Below are positions 10,212 through 20,844 of a stretch of 64,000 bases of DNA, piece after piece. This DNA is from Epithemia pelagica. Its lineage: Eukaryota; Bacillariophyta; Bacillariophyceae; Surirellales; Surirellaceae. The position numbers were made by a program, and so were the translations under genes. The DNA is taken from positions 1,612,001 through 1,676,000 of the forward strand of contig OX337240.1 in NCBI GenBank assembly GCA_946965045.2, read 5' to 3'. Numbering within the stretch: the first letter of the stretch is position 1; every line of letters starts with the position of its first letter. A model generated the notes under the pieces. The model searched no databases, was not told the origin of the DNA, and was given only the letters and a program-made list of their open reading frames with translations.

Positions 10212-11246
10212 ATGAGTGGAGAAACAAAGAAAGCGGAAAAGCAAGCAGACAACTCTGAGGCGCTTTCGCCGGTCTTGAAATCGGCTCCTCCACCTTGGCA
10301 TGCGCAACTTATTGTTTTGGCTTTGTTTGGGACCTTTGCGTGGTACTCTCCACAAGCCCTTGAATCCATGGATGAAATCGCCACGGTCGAAACCTTTTCA
10401 CGGACTCTTTTTCCATCGATTCTATCTAGCAATCAGGTGATTCTATTGCGATTGATCTTTGCAGTCGTTCTGCTGACGGTCAACTTTTACGATTTTTTCT
10501 TGACTGAGGGATTCGATTTCCCTGTTACATACTATGAAGGATCCAAATTGCGAGGAACGACTCTTACGTTTCATGGGTTATTCTCGACATGTGGCAACTT
10601 GCGCGAAGCGCTTTTGGCGAATGCTTCTTTTTCCAATTGGTCTGTCGGATTGTTGGGTATCTCCTTTTTGCTGAGTGGGCTCATCCCCTTTTTTGCGCTG
10701 CATTGGGGGTGGGATGTTCCGTTGTCCATCCTCCGACTTGCTGTCGTTTGCTGGATCATGGCCGCCCCCTCTGCCGTCCTCGTGTCGGTCGTGGTCAAGT
10801 ACGTATTATGGCCTCATGCCATGGAACAGGATGGAGAAGGATCAGCAATCTTCCAGGGCAAATTGGTGTTGCTCTGTCACAATTTCAATTCAATTTCGGC
10901 CTTGGTAGACATCGGACTCTTGGGTGGTTTACCCTGTCGGCTGCAAGATTTTGCTATTGCGCCCTTGTTTGGGTTGATCTACGTCGTATTCAATTGGTGC
11001 ATGGCCAACTATTGGACCAATGACCTGGAGAAATACGGTCCCCAATTCATTTACCCCTTTATGGACACGACACTGGGTGTCAGTTGTACCATTGCCATTG
11101 TGGTCTTATTTCTTGTTTTTGTCGCCAGCTTTCTACTCTTTTGCTTTGCCGAATACTTCTTAATGGAATGCATTGGAGGCGGAATTGTGAGCCATGCAAT
11201 TGCCGTGGTGATTCTGTGCGCCGGTGTGTGTCGATTTCGAGACTAG
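10212..11246 (+). CDS. polytopic membrane protein, FAR-17a/AIG1-like at best
   Basis: 344 aa from the ATG at 10212 (MSGETKKAEKQ). The frame is open 62 codons further up, including earlier ATGs, but that part is not hydrophobic and looks non-coding. About seven to eight membrane segments follow a short hydrophilic N-terminus, e.g. LIVLALFGTFAWY, VILLRLIFAVVLLTVNFY, SVGLLGISFLLSGLIPFF, ILRLAVVCWIMAAPSAVL, FAIAPLFGLIYVVFNWCM and CTIAIVVLFLVFVASFLLF. The stretch with a conserved-looking HN, then a Trp, then YGPQFIYPFMD recalls the FAR-17a/AIG1 (ADTRP) membrane hydrolases, but the match is weak and from memory. Function is left open. Frame intact. Confidence 0.6.
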   Translation: MSGETKKAEKQADNSEALSPVLKSAPPPWHAQLIVLALFGTFAWYSPQALESMDEIATVETFSRTLFPSILSSNQVILLRLIFAVVLLTVNFYDFFLTEGFDFPVTYYEGSKLRGTTLTFHGLFSTCGNLREALLANASFSNWSVGLLGISFLLSGLIPFFALHWGWDVPLSILRLAVVCWIMAAPSAVLVSVVVKYVLWPHAMEQDGEGSAIFQGKLVLLCHNFNSISALVDIGLLGGLPCRLQDFAIAPLFGLIYVVFNWCMANYWTNDLEKYGPQFIYPFMDTTLGVSCTIAIVVLFLVFVASFLLFCFAEYFLMECIGGGIVSHAIAVVILCAGVCRFRD

Positions 11247-12866
11247 TCGAACATTTTCCAACACGACAATGGCAATCATAGGCTTTGCGGGAGCCTCCTG
11301 TCTTTGAAACAATCTTTTTCGGACAAGGTACCAGACTTTCACTAGCAATAGAGAGTTTGACAAGATGCCCAATTTTTGTCACAGTCATCGGGCATTCCAT
11401 GGCATGTGTTCTTGCCATAACGGTAAATTGGATTTAGCTTGCCTAGGTAGGTACTCGAACTCCGAAAATCTGCACCACTGTTCGTAGTCAAATATAGAAG
11501 GAATCGAAAGAAGGCTCACCGTCCGATGGACAAGACGACGGAGGAACGAACACAATAACGAAGTCAGAGAGGCAGCTCATAGTTCGAAGGAATATGGATA
11601 AAAACAGCCAACGGAGGCGGAGTCACCAACTCCAGGAGAGGAGGTTCAGGTGGGCTTGCTGCGCCGCCGCTGCTCAGGAGAACTCATCATTGCCGACTTT
11701 TTTCATTGCCTGGTAAGCTCAGAGCTTTTTCTCGTGGAGAAAACGTAGTGCTTCACGATGAACGTGAGTTTTGAGCCTTTACAGACACGACGCCTGATGT
11801 GGCCTAGCCAACAGCAGGTTGCGATGAGCGACCAAACTCGAACCACAATGTGGTAAATTCAAGGAGATTCTCGACTACCCAAAGACAATGAGACGAAAAC
11901 AAGACTTGTCACCTTGGATGCTTTAGATAACATGTGGCAATTTTCCTCTCTCCTTCCAACACCTGACGAAGATGAATTTTATTTCTGTCCTGACTCAAGA
12001 TAGAAGCAAAATGATGAATGCTCTCCAATTCCTTTGGTGGAATGGCTCCACACAATACGGCGCAGTTTTGGAAGTGGACATGATCAATAAACTAATGGGG
12101 TCACGGTTGACGGGAGGAGTGTCAAAGGTTTTATCTTTGAGCGAAGCAATCACTTCGGTTCCTTGAACAGAGCAACATATCCGATGGTGTACTACCCCAA
12201 TGGGTCCAGAACGAGAAGAGAAATGTTTGGTCACAATCAATTCGAGAGGATGACATTAAAGCGTGGTGTCCCCCGGCGTGTATCCTGTTTCTCGATGGGG
12301 GCTGTTTTGATGAATAAGTGAGAACTGCTAGGAACTAGAACCCCCCGCGCGCGGCTGTACTCGTTGATCCACAGACACAGACGTGAATCCCAGCGAATGT
12401 GAGAAGGTCCAATAGTAATATTTGTAAAACTTTCATGACTACAACCGCTTGGTAGTTGTTCATGTGCATTCTGAGTTCTGAGACCTGATAAATATCAAAT
12501 AGCTCTTATTGTACTATATAGTGTACAAAACCTTTGCTTTATTTAAAGTAGAGGCATCTACAGTGTCGACGACCAACGACGACACATCATCTGATCTCTG
12601 TTTTGGCGACCAGAAAAACGGGATCATCGCCATTTCGGGCAAACGCGCAACGAACGTAAAACGTAACGTGAACAGTGAACAACCAAGGGTGGAACGATCT
12701 TGTGTTTTGGTCGACCATTGAACACTTTGACGAGGAAGCAGAGATAGAATCTTTTTTGCGTCTTGTTGTGTGTGTAACAGACCTTTTCCTGCAGCTTTCT
12801 GTCTTGGTGGTTGACCACGAGAACTGATCAACAACTCGTTTGTTCCAACACGCCCTTTTGACGGCA
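11247..12866. other. intergenic, no gene seen
   Basis: 1.6 kb between two plus-strand genes. Frames on both strands are short and incoherent. No tRNA, TIR or strong repeat is visible. It carries the 3'UTR of the membrane protein and the promoter of the exchanger. Confidence 0.45.
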
Positions 12867-14635
12867 ATGATTGGACCCACGATTGTAAGTCCAGCTATGT
12901 GGTTGCCTTCTCATCACAATGTGAGAGCTCTAACGATTCTTCCTCTCGGACTGTGTAGGATCCAACCGAGGTTGGAGTAACGGGTCTTCTATGGTTGTTT
13001 TTGTCGTATGGATATGCTTTGTACCAAGGTGCCAATTTGATTAGTGAAGGGAGTGAATTGCTCTTGTTGGTGCCCAGTATGGCGGGTTTGGTGGGTGGTG
13101 TCGTCTTGCCCCTACTGGGTGCTGTTCCGGATGGTGCCATTATTCTCTTTTCCGGTTTGGGTTCCGTCCAAGAGGCACAAGAAACACTGTCGGTCGGTGT
13201 GGGCGCCTTGGCTGGATCTACCATTATGCTCTTGACGATCCCCTTGGCCCTCTCTGTCTGGGGTGGCCGTGTCGATTACGATCTGCATGGCGTACCCAAT
13301 TATTTGGGAAAACCCAAATTACACAAACATTCCAATCTCTGGGCCGAATTGACGGAAACCGGTGTCACCTTGACCGATGCCGTCCAACAGGGAGGACGGC
13401 TCATGATTCTAACGACCATCCCTTACTTTTTGATTCAGGGTCCAGCCCTCTTCTTGCATGGACCAGCCGAGGAAGTGGCCTCGGACGAACATTATTGGGC
13501 CTTGGCGGGCTTGGTGATATGTTTGATTGGCTTGTTGTGGTACATGCGATTGCAATTGCAAATTAGTCGCGAAAATGACGATCGAGGCCGTCGCATGGCC
13601 GTCTTGAAAAAACAATTGCACAAGGGATCCATGTCACTGTCGGGTGCCGTGGCAGCGCAAGTCAATGATTTGGCCGCCCAGGCGGCAACCGAGTATCAAT
13701 CGCCCAACAGTCCAGCCACACCCCTGAATGATTTGCAAAATAGTACCACTACTCGACCACCGCCAGCGGTGGCGGCCTATTTGCGCGAACTCTTGAGAGA
13801 TGGTTTTCGTGCGTACGATGTCGATCGGAATGGACAATTGGATCAACGAGAAGTCTACGTCCTTTTTCGGGATTTTAACGAAGCCATTTCCGAAGAGGAA
13901 ATGCAAGACTTGTTTGACAAATTTGATACGGATAAAAGTGGGACGATTGATTTGGATGAATTTATAGGCTTGGCCTATTTGCTCATTCAATTGCAAGATC
14001 AAAAGGGTTCCGCTTCCGCCGCCACCGACAGTACCAATCCTCTGCATTCCTCGATTCGCAACAGTACTAGTTTATCGGCCAATGCCTTTGCTCAGTCTGA
14101 AGAGGAGGAAGAAGAGATTCCTGAGGATCTGACGCATTTACCACCCGATCAACAACAGGCCGCCATCAAGAAAAAGGCCTTTTGGTTACTCATGGGCGGG
14201 AGTGCCTTGGTACTGTATTTTAGTGACCCCATGGTCGATGTCTTGGCCGCCATTGCCGGACGGTTAAACGTTTCGCCCTTTTATGTGAGTTTCATCCTCG
14301 CGCCGCTGGCCAGCAATGCCAGTGAATTGATTGCCAGTCAATATTATGCCTCCAAAAAGACGCGTAAGTCCATTACCGTATCCTTGACGGCTCTGGAAGG
14401 TGCAGCATGTATGAACAATACCTTTTGTTTGTCCATTTTCATGGGGTTGGTCTTTTTTCGGGGTTTGGCCTGGCAATACACGGCCGAGACAATTTGCATT
14501 CTGGCCTGCCAATTTGTGGTGGGAGTCATGATGCAATCACGAGATTTGACCTTGGGACGCGCCGGCCTGATTCTTGCCCTATTTCCCCTCAGTATTGGAC
14601 TGGTTGCTGGACTTGAGGCCATTGGACTCGACTAA
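12867..14635 (+). CDS. EF-hand Na+/Ca2+ exchanger, NCL type (2 exons)
   Basis: Spliced: exon 1 12867-12884 encodes only MIGPTI, intron 12885-12958 (74 bp, GTAAGT...TAG, phase 0), exon 2 12959-14635. Product 564 aa. An in-frame TAG just before exon 2 shows that the upstream DNA cannot be read through. The first exchanger alpha repeat holds GAVPDGAIILFSGLG and then VGVGALAGSTIMLL; the second holds PLASNASELIAS and ACMNNTFCLSIFMG. Between the two membrane halves are two canonical EF-hand loops, DVDRNGQLDQRE near 292-303 and DTDKSGTIDLDE near 329-340, with all calcium ligands. This order matches plant NCL (Na+/Ca2+ exchanger-like) proteins, which move Ca2+ against Na+ and are tuned by cytosolic Ca2+. 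The membrane is unknown; an upstream exon cannot be excluded. Confidence 0.88.
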
Positions 14636-14934
14636 CGAGTTTGGGCTATTTTGCCATTGGGTCATTATTCTGGCGTATTCTGGAATCCTTGCCTGTTGTT
14701 CACTCTTTGTAAGCCATTCGATTGCTGGATGACATCATCGCAATCAAGTGGACTGTTTGAAACTTCAACAAACGAAGAAAACAAGAAGGGGTAACTAGTT
14801 GGCCGGAAAGTAATATAACTGTCAGGTTAAAAGGTATTGGTCAAACCTAAAGTAGGGGTTCGAATGAACGCCATTCTACTATTCTCCCTTCTGTCGGGGA
14901 AAAAACTCTGAAACTATTTCTCCAGTTTGAACTG

Positions 14935-16776
14935 CTAGCTTTCTTCGATGGAAAGGCTGTCGTCTTGGTCGTCACCTGGCACCTCCTCTACTGTCTCCTC
15001 TTCTGTCTCCTCTTCTTCTTCTTGTCCTTCTTTGGACAAAGTAGTGTCCGTTTCACTCTCATTGCCCTCTTCCACTACCACAGCGGCTGTTTCGTCCGTC
15101 TTTGGAGTTGCGCTCTCTGCTTCCTCGGGTACCACGACACTTTCTTGTTCTTGTCCGTCCTCCTCCTCGCCATTGCCGTTATCGGGGGAATCCTCTACGA
15201 CGGTTGTATCTGCTTCCTCCTCTTCTGATTGGACCACATCCTCCACCTCCGCCTCGTCGTTGTCGTCCTCCTCCTCCACCTCAATGGCTGGAGTGGATGT
15301 GACGTGATGAATGGCCTGTGCGACATGCGGTAAATTGTGCGGATTCAATCCCGCCAAACTCAAGCGACCATTGCGGGTCAAGTAAATGGAAAAGTCCCGG
15401 GTCAAGGCGTCGCATCGTTCCGGTGTCAAGTGACTGGTATAGGCAAACATGCCCGTTTGCTCTTGCAGATGCGACCAATCCAAGGTCGATCCGGCATCGG
15501 CCAAGGCTTGAACCAAGGCGTGTCGCATCCCTTGAATACGACGGGCCATGGTGGCACATTCCTCTTGGTATTGCTCTCGCAGGGTGGCATTGCCCAAAAT
15601 GGTCTTGACAATGGACGATCCATGTCGTGGAGGAGAGGAGTACATGGGACGGATAATGGTCCGCAATTGCGACGTGACCGTTTCTTGTTCCTGGGGAGAA
15701 TTACAGAGAATGGACAAGGTTCCACATCGTTCTCCATACAAGCCAAAATTTTTAGCAAAGGATTGGGCCAACAAAATGGGAACCGTCTTGCCGTAATGGG
15801 CGCAAAAGGTTTGAAAATTTTCGGCATCGTGCGGGGCATTGCCACTGGCAAAGCCTTGGTAGGCCGAATCGAAAAAGGCCACATGACCCTGATCACGCAT
15901 CACACGACCAATCTCGAGCCATTGCGACCGAGTCGGATCACATCCCGTCGGATTGTGCGCACAGGCATGGAGCAAGACAGCCGATCCACGAGGCGCGTGC
16001 CGCAAGTCCTCCAACAATCCTTCCATGTCTAACCCATTGGTATCGGGATTGTAATAGCGATAGGGATGTGGGTCCAGCCCGCACTGTCGAAAGACATTCC
16101 AATGATTGGTCCAGGTGGGGACGGGTAAATAAATGCGTGGGGTGGGCGGCTCCGATTCGTCGTTGTCATTCACGGCGGAAGGACGACGGTCGTGGAGAAA
16201 GTGGGCCAAAAAGTGACCTCCCACACAACAGGCCCCCGTCCCCGACAAGGTTTGCACCTTGGCCATGCAAGGGTGGAGTTGTGCATAGAGCTGGGGGCCA
16301 TAGATCAATTCCAAGGCCACGGCGAGAAACTCCACGTCCCCTTCAATGGGCAAATATTCTTTATTGTCCGTGTCGGACGATACGAGAGCTTGTTCGGCGG
16401 CTCGCACCGAGGGCAAGACCCAGGGATTTTCCTCGTCGTCGCGGTAGGCACCGACACAGACATTGACCTTGTGGGGATCGGTACACTCCCGAAAGGCTTG
16501 CGCAATCCCCAAAATGGCATCGGGAGGAGCTTGTGGAACTTTGTTCCAAAACAAGTCTTTACGGTGCTTGGTTCTCCACGGTACGATTCGACGATTCCAA
16601 AAGAGTCGAAAATCCATGGCGTGCACCAAACCGGAAGGTGCTCCACCAACTGTTGCAGTAGTAGGGTTACGAGTCGTCCATGATGATTGTGGTCCAGGAC
16701 CAGTACCTCCCCAAACCACCAACAGCAAGAGCACCCAATGGTCGATTCGACTCGGAATGATGATCATCCTCATCAT
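14935..16776 (-). CDS. aspartate aminotransferase with acidic C-terminal tail
   Basis: 613 aa. Residues 1-55 begin with a basic patch and a hydrophobic run (WVLLLLVVW), so the protein probably enters the secretory or plastid route. The class I aminotransferase core follows: KVNVCVGAYRDDE, then LSGTGACCVGG, HNPTGCDP, DSAYQGFASG and SFAKNFGLYGER, which carries the PLP-binding Lys342. The last Arg-containing block is near YLTRNGRLSLAGLN. These motifs are those of eukaryotic aspartate aminotransferases, which interconvert aspartate and 2-oxoglutarate with oxaloacetate and glutamate. Unlike the usual 400-430 aa enzymes, about 120 residues follow the core, very rich in Glu, Asp, Ser and Thr with almost no hydrophobic groups. 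That tail is probably disordered. The frame is intact and intronless. Confidence 0.9.
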   Translation of the reverse strand: MMRMIIIPSRIDHWVLLLLVVWGGTGPGPQSSWTTRNPTTATVGGAPSGLVHAMDFRLFWNRRIVPWRTKHRKDLFWNKVPQAPPDAILGIAQAFRECTDPHKVNVCVGAYRDDEENPWVLPSVRAAEQALVSSDTDNKEYLPIEGDVEFLAVALELIYGPQLYAQLHPCMAKVQTLSGTGACCVGGHFLAHFLHDRRPSAVNDNDESEPPTPRIYLPVPTWTNHWNVFRQCGLDPHPYRYYNPDTNGLDMEGLLEDLRHAPRGSAVLLHACAHNPTGCDPTRSQWLEIGRVMRDQGHVAFFDSAYQGFASGNAPHDAENFQTFCAHYGKTVPILLAQSFAKNFGLYGERCGTLSILCNSPQEQETVTSQLRTIIRPMYSSPPRHGSSIVKTILGNATLREQYQEECATMARRIQGMRHALVQALADAGSTLDWSHLQEQTGMFAYTSHLTPERCDALTRDFSIYLTRNGRLSLAGLNPHNLPHVAQAIHHVTSTPAIEVEEEDDNDEAEVEDVVQSEEEEADTTVVEDSPDNGNGEEEDGQEQESVVVPEEAESATPKTDETAAVVVEEGNESETDTTLSKEGQEEEEETEEETVEEVPGDDQDDSLSIEES

Positions 16777-17283
16777 CGTTTACACATGGAAGAGGGGAGG
16801 AGATTGGAGGATGAGTACGTGGGTATCTTTGCGAGAGAGTCTGTGTCAACCTTCCGAGGTGTCAGCGATTCACGAGTCAACAAGACTGAATCACCGGATG
16901 ACGGACAGTCGTTTCCGCGACTAATAAAATCGCTCTTAAGTCGCTTCAAAGCAAGGAATCTTTTTTCGCTTCGGGTTTGGGCATGGTATCTTTTCCGTCG
17001 GCATTTGCTCGCATGAGAGAGAACAGATGGCCATTGATCTTGTGTGTTTCGGGGTTCGGCGTCTGTTCGATCCAACCCTGCTCTGTTGTAGTAAAATAGG
17101 AGCGACAAGCTGCTTCTAGAAATCTGGAAGAGACACAAGTACGGCTTCGTTGTCAAGAAGAGTGAGAGTGTCTGCGTCCATCTCGTCGCTTTACTTGGAA
17201 GCAAGGGTCGACAAAGAGACCAGGGTTATCAGCAACTCTCTCTCTTTCTCTCTCTTGTGTATAGCGATTGAGGGACCCCTGCC
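16777..17283. other. divergent intergenic region
   Basis: 507 bp between two divergent start codons; presumably a shared or back-to-back promoter. A CT-rich run (CTCTCTCTTTCTCTCTCTTG) lies about 40 bp before the plus-strand start. Confidence 0.45.
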
Positions 17284-18810
17284 ATGGTTGCACCTTCCTT
17301 GGCTCGTCTCGTTTTGATTTCGTTAACTCTGTTGGATTCCTCTTTGATTCACGTGGTTCGGAGTGTTTCCGCCTTTTCCCTTCAACATCCATCCTCGCCC
17401 TTGGTGATTGATGGATCTTCTTCTTCTCCTTCACCCTTGAAGAAACGTCGTCTACAAAACCATTATTCGGCTTGCATTCGTAGTATGAGCAACTCCAAAT
17501 CCAAACCAACCACCGGCTTGACACAACGAGGTGGTGGTGGTGGCACTGCCTTGAAGGATGCCTCCTCCTCTTTGTCTGCTCCGGCGGCTCCCCCGAAACG
17601 GATTCGCATTGCCGCCTTTGATAGTATGCGCTTCTTTTTGATTGCTTGTATTGTGCTGGGTCATTTTATCAAATTTGCCAATCCCAATGATTTTGTCTTT
17701 CGACTCTTTTCGCAACACAATGTCATTGTGGGAGCCTTTTTTGCCCTGAGTGGCTACGTGACAGCCTATACCTCGACGCAAGTGGGACAACGAGCCGCCT
17801 CGCCCAAATTGACCAGTACGCCCAGTCAAGAATGGACCCTCAGTCGCGTGTTTGGATGGTATCCCCTCCATTTGTTTGTCTTGATGCTCTTTAGTCCCCT
17901 CTTTGTTTATGCCGATGTCCATTACAATGGATGGCTGAAAACGGCCTGGCATGGGTTCTTGTCTGTCACCTTGACGCAAGCGTGGTTTCCTATGCATGCC
18001 GAAGTGTGGAATGCTCCGACGTGGTACTTGTCGGGATTGGCCTTTGCCACGGCCACCTTGCCCTTTGCCTTGCCCAAACTGGCCGCCATGGACCCCAAAG
18101 CCTTGCGCAAGACGGCCCTTTGGTTGACTATTGTCAATGTCTTGCCCAAACTGGGGTATGTGTACGATTTGGGCACCTTGACCATGCCCGAAGGATGGAC
18201 CTCCCCCAAGGCGCATCCCAATTTGGCCCTCTTTAACATGATTCGGTTCAATCCAGCGCTCATTACCGCCGAAGTCTTGTTGGGAGCCGTGGCCTGTCGG
18301 TTGGTCATGCTCGACAATGACAATGAGAACGACAAATCCAAACCGGTTCGGACCAATGCCTTTAGTACCTTGATTCCCTTGTTGGGCATTGTGGCCACCC
18401 TGGTGTTCCGGGCCACCAATGTGTTACCCGTCACGGACATGGTGGTGCGTCCCATGATTTTTTTGCCCCTCTTTTTGCGATTTCTCATGTCCTGTCATCG
18501 CAATACGGTACGAGGCCGTGACGTGGTGGTGGATCCGACGGTATCCCTTCTCTCGCATCCGCTCTTGGTCTGGTTGGGCAATTTGTCCTTTCCCATTTAC
18601 ATTGTCCATGGTCCTCTGGGACAATTGTTTTACAAGAAATTGATTGCCAAACAAGTGTTTGGACAAGTGTTACTGGGACCGGGATACTTTGGCCTGTACT
18701 TGACCTCGGTCGTTGTCTTGGCCTGGATCTTGCAACAAACCGTCTTGCAAAACAAATCGGTCGGGAACTGGTCCAAACGAACCGTGTCCAAGCTTTCGTC
18801 GTGGATGTAG
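17284..18810 (+). CDS. acyltransferase-3 family membrane protein
   Basis: 508 aa. An N-terminal signal peptide (about residues 1-32) ends in SVSAFSL, which resembles the diatom ASAF plastid-import motif. A Ser/Gly/Lys-rich linker follows to about residue 100. The rest is an acyltransferase-3 (OafA/YrhL-like) domain with about ten membrane helices. FDSMRFFLIACIVLGHFIKF carries the conserved His of helix 1, and GAFFALSGYVTAY and FPIYIVHGPLGQLFY match the family's later conserved blocks. Such enzymes move acyl groups from the cytosolic to the luminal face onto sugars, lipids or other hydroxyls. The acceptor cannot be predicted here. Location is plastid or ER membrane by inference. Confidence 0.82.
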   Translation: MVAPSLARLVLISLTLLDSSLIHVVRSVSAFSLQHPSSPLVIDGSSSSPSPLKKRRLQNHYSACIRSMSNSKSKPTTGLTQRGGGGGTALKDASSSLSAPAAPPKRIRIAAFDSMRFFLIACIVLGHFIKFANPNDFVFRLFSQHNVIVGAFFALSGYVTAYTSTQVGQRAASPKLTSTPSQEWTLSRVFGWYPLHLFVLMLFSPLFVYADVHYNGWLKTAWHGFLSVTLTQAWFPMHAEVWNAPTWYLSGLAFATATLPFALPKLAAMDPKALRKTALWLTIVNVLPKLGYVYDLGTLTMPEGWTSPKAHPNLALFNMIRFNPALITAEVLLGAVACRLVMLDNDNENDKSKPVRTNAFSTLIPLLGIVATLVFRATNVLPVTDMVVRPMIFLPLFLRFLMSCHRNTVRGRDVVVDPTVSLLSHPLLVWLGNLSFPIYIVHGPLGQLFYKKLIAKQVFGQVLLGPGYFGLYLTSVVVLAWILQQTVLQNKSVGNWSKRTVSKLSSWM

Positions 18811-19392
18811 TAACACCAATGCTCGAGTCCAAAAAAACGGTGTACTGGTAGGTTGGTAGATTCGCATCCATGAATAGGATGAACAATGCTCTCTACCTAG
18901 TAGATAAACAAGCAAGTAGGATCACACAAGGTAGAACACTCTCACTACTTAGCAGAGAAAACACGGATCCAGAATACGTTGCGTTCAAGAATCCACCGAC
19001 CACAACACGTAGCCAAAGATTTGCTCTTTTTCTCCACAGTCTTTCTTTCACTCAGACTAGTTGATTTCATGGAGCTGAAGTACGACATTGCTCAATACAA
19101 TCGAGTTGACAACAGAAAAATTTCTATGGATTCTTGTTATACTGGTTTGTCGTCGTGTCGTCGTCGTCGACGTTGGGAGGCCAAACGGCGCTTTGACCGA
19201 CGATCTGTACAAGTGAGTGGAACCCGCCAAATGGTGCACCCACACAAGAGGTCGAGTGCATGAAGAGGCTGTGACGACGACGACACCAATCACATTTGTA
19301 CATAATTTGATTCAGTAACGACCAGCTGGGCCTCCGAGAGAACGACAGTGTTCGGGGAATATTGCAACTGCCGAATACTGCTTTCAAGGTTT
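18811..19392. other. convergent intergenic region
   Basis: 582 bp between the stops of two convergent genes. No coherent reading frame or structured RNA is seen. Confidence 0.4.
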
Positions 19393-20355
19393 TTAGGACG
19401 GAGCATGCCGTGCCTGGGAACTGGCAATGTGTTCCATGTGATTCAACACCAACGCTTTCCATTGTCCCTCGCGATCCACATCCAAAATGTTGATACAGGT
19501 ATTGCCTTGGACAATGCTTTCGGTATTGGTCAATCCCAAGAGCGAGGCTAGGAGTAACTTGTTGAATCGACCATGTGCGACGATACATACATGGTCGCAG
19601 TCGGGAAAGGACCGCAAAATTTGATCGAGTCCGGCCGTGCCTCGTTGTACCACATTGGCTCGCGATTCCCCTCCCCCCGGCCAGGCCACTTGATCGTCCG
19701 TGGCAATCTGTTGATTCCACTCGTGATAGTCGGCCACTAATTGCAACTGTTCGGCTCGTTGTTGTGAAGCTTCGGGATAGTCTTGTTCGACACGTCGTAC
19801 TTGGACACCTTCAAAGGATCCAAACCGCATTTCTCCAAATTTGGGTTGAATGACTCGAACCGCCTGGGGAAAGGCTTGAGCGACGACATCGGCGGTTTGG
19901 GACGATCGTTCCAACTGCGAGGAGGCAATGACACCCAAGGGCAATCCTTGCAATTGTGCTTGGGCCTCCAGAGCTTGTTGCTGACCGGCCGCATTCAATT
20001 CCAAATCGTATCCCCCTCCTTGAATCATGCCGCGACGATTCCAATCCGTCTCACCATGACGCATCAACACGACGCGACGAACACCAGGTGCCAAGGGAGG
20101 CAATTGACGAACCAAGGAGGATTGTTCGACGACGTCGACGACGACTTGTTCGTCTTGGGACTGTTGTTGATCGACCGGTGTGACTGTCGAGGCAGACAAA
20201 CGGCATTCCGTTCGTCGTGTCGGTCCAGACGACGACGACGACGTGGGCGATGACCGGGGAAGATTCGGCATGTCTCCTGCTGCACCACCACCACCACCAC
20301 GGGCCACCCAGGCACGGACCAAATGGAATCCAATCGATAGAAGCAACAGTCTCAT
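19393..20355 (-). CDS. histidine phosphatase / phosphoglycerate mutase family
   Basis: 320 aa. A hydrophobic N-terminus (MRLLLLSIGFHLVRAW) suggests targeting to the secretory or plastid pathway; a Gly/Ser-rich linker follows. The catalytic LMRHGETDWN motif is at 97-106 with His100 as the phospho-acceptor. SSQLERSSQTA and the second His in IVAHGRFNKLL complete the family core. Enzymes of this branch include cofactor-dependent phosphoglycerate mutases and broad phosphatases. The ending and the short length favour a GpmB-like phosphatase over a glycolytic mutase, but this is inference. The frame is intact. It is divergent from the Rab7 gene (about 490 bp). Confidence 0.88.
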   Translation of the reverse strand: MRLLLLSIGFHLVRAWVARGGGGGAAGDMPNLPRSSPTSSSSSGPTRRTECRLSASTVTPVDQQQSQDEQVVVDVVEQSSLVRQLPPLAPGVRRVVLMRHGETDWNRRGMIQGGGYDLELNAAGQQQALEAQAQLQGLPLGVIASSQLERSSQTADVVAQAFPQAVRVIQPKFGEMRFGSFEGVQVRRVEQDYPEASQQRAEQLQLVADYHEWNQQIATDDQVAWPGGGESRANVVQRGTAGLDQILRSFPDCDHVCIVAHGRFNKLLLASLLGLTNTESIVQGNTCINILDVDREGQWKALVLNHMEHIASSQARHAPS

Positions 20356-20844
20356 CTGGTTACACTAGAGAGAAGAGTGAGATTCTCTTTGTAGATTTTT
20401 GCCTGGTCAAAGGTTCCTTGGGCAAACTGGAAATGTGCCAAGTGTCTTCTGTCTTTTGGAAGCAGCACATGGTGGTGGTGGCTGGCCTCGTTCGGAATTC
20501 ATTTGTCAGCCAAAAGAAGCTTCGAGACACATCATCATCATCATCCTGTCATTGTTGGTGGGTGTTGGAAACGTCACCCATCCAAGCGCAAAACGTCATT
20601 GTCACAGTGGACTGACGTTTAATAGATTTGGTCCCGGTTTCTGAGTCCCGATACTGTCCGTCCGGTATTGAGGAATCCCGTTTCATAATTCAAAATACGA
20701 ACGGTAACCTTATCCTTACGGAAACGAGTTCTGCGATAGCATTGGGAAACGAAGCCTTTTGTTATTCCGTTCCAAATCTTGAAGAAGAATCACTGTAAAA
20801 GCGCAACAACGACGGTCTCATCCTATTCATCTACCGCATTCACA
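20356..20844. other. divergent intergenic region
   Basis: 489 bp between start codons of the phosphatase (minus) and Rab7 (plus), expected to hold both promoters. A CAT-type trinucleotide run lies near 20,525-20,545. No gene seen. Confidence 0.4.

Noticed and set aside
15337-16032. 231-aa plus-strand frame
   Set aside because: Antisense shadow of the aspartate aminotransferase core.
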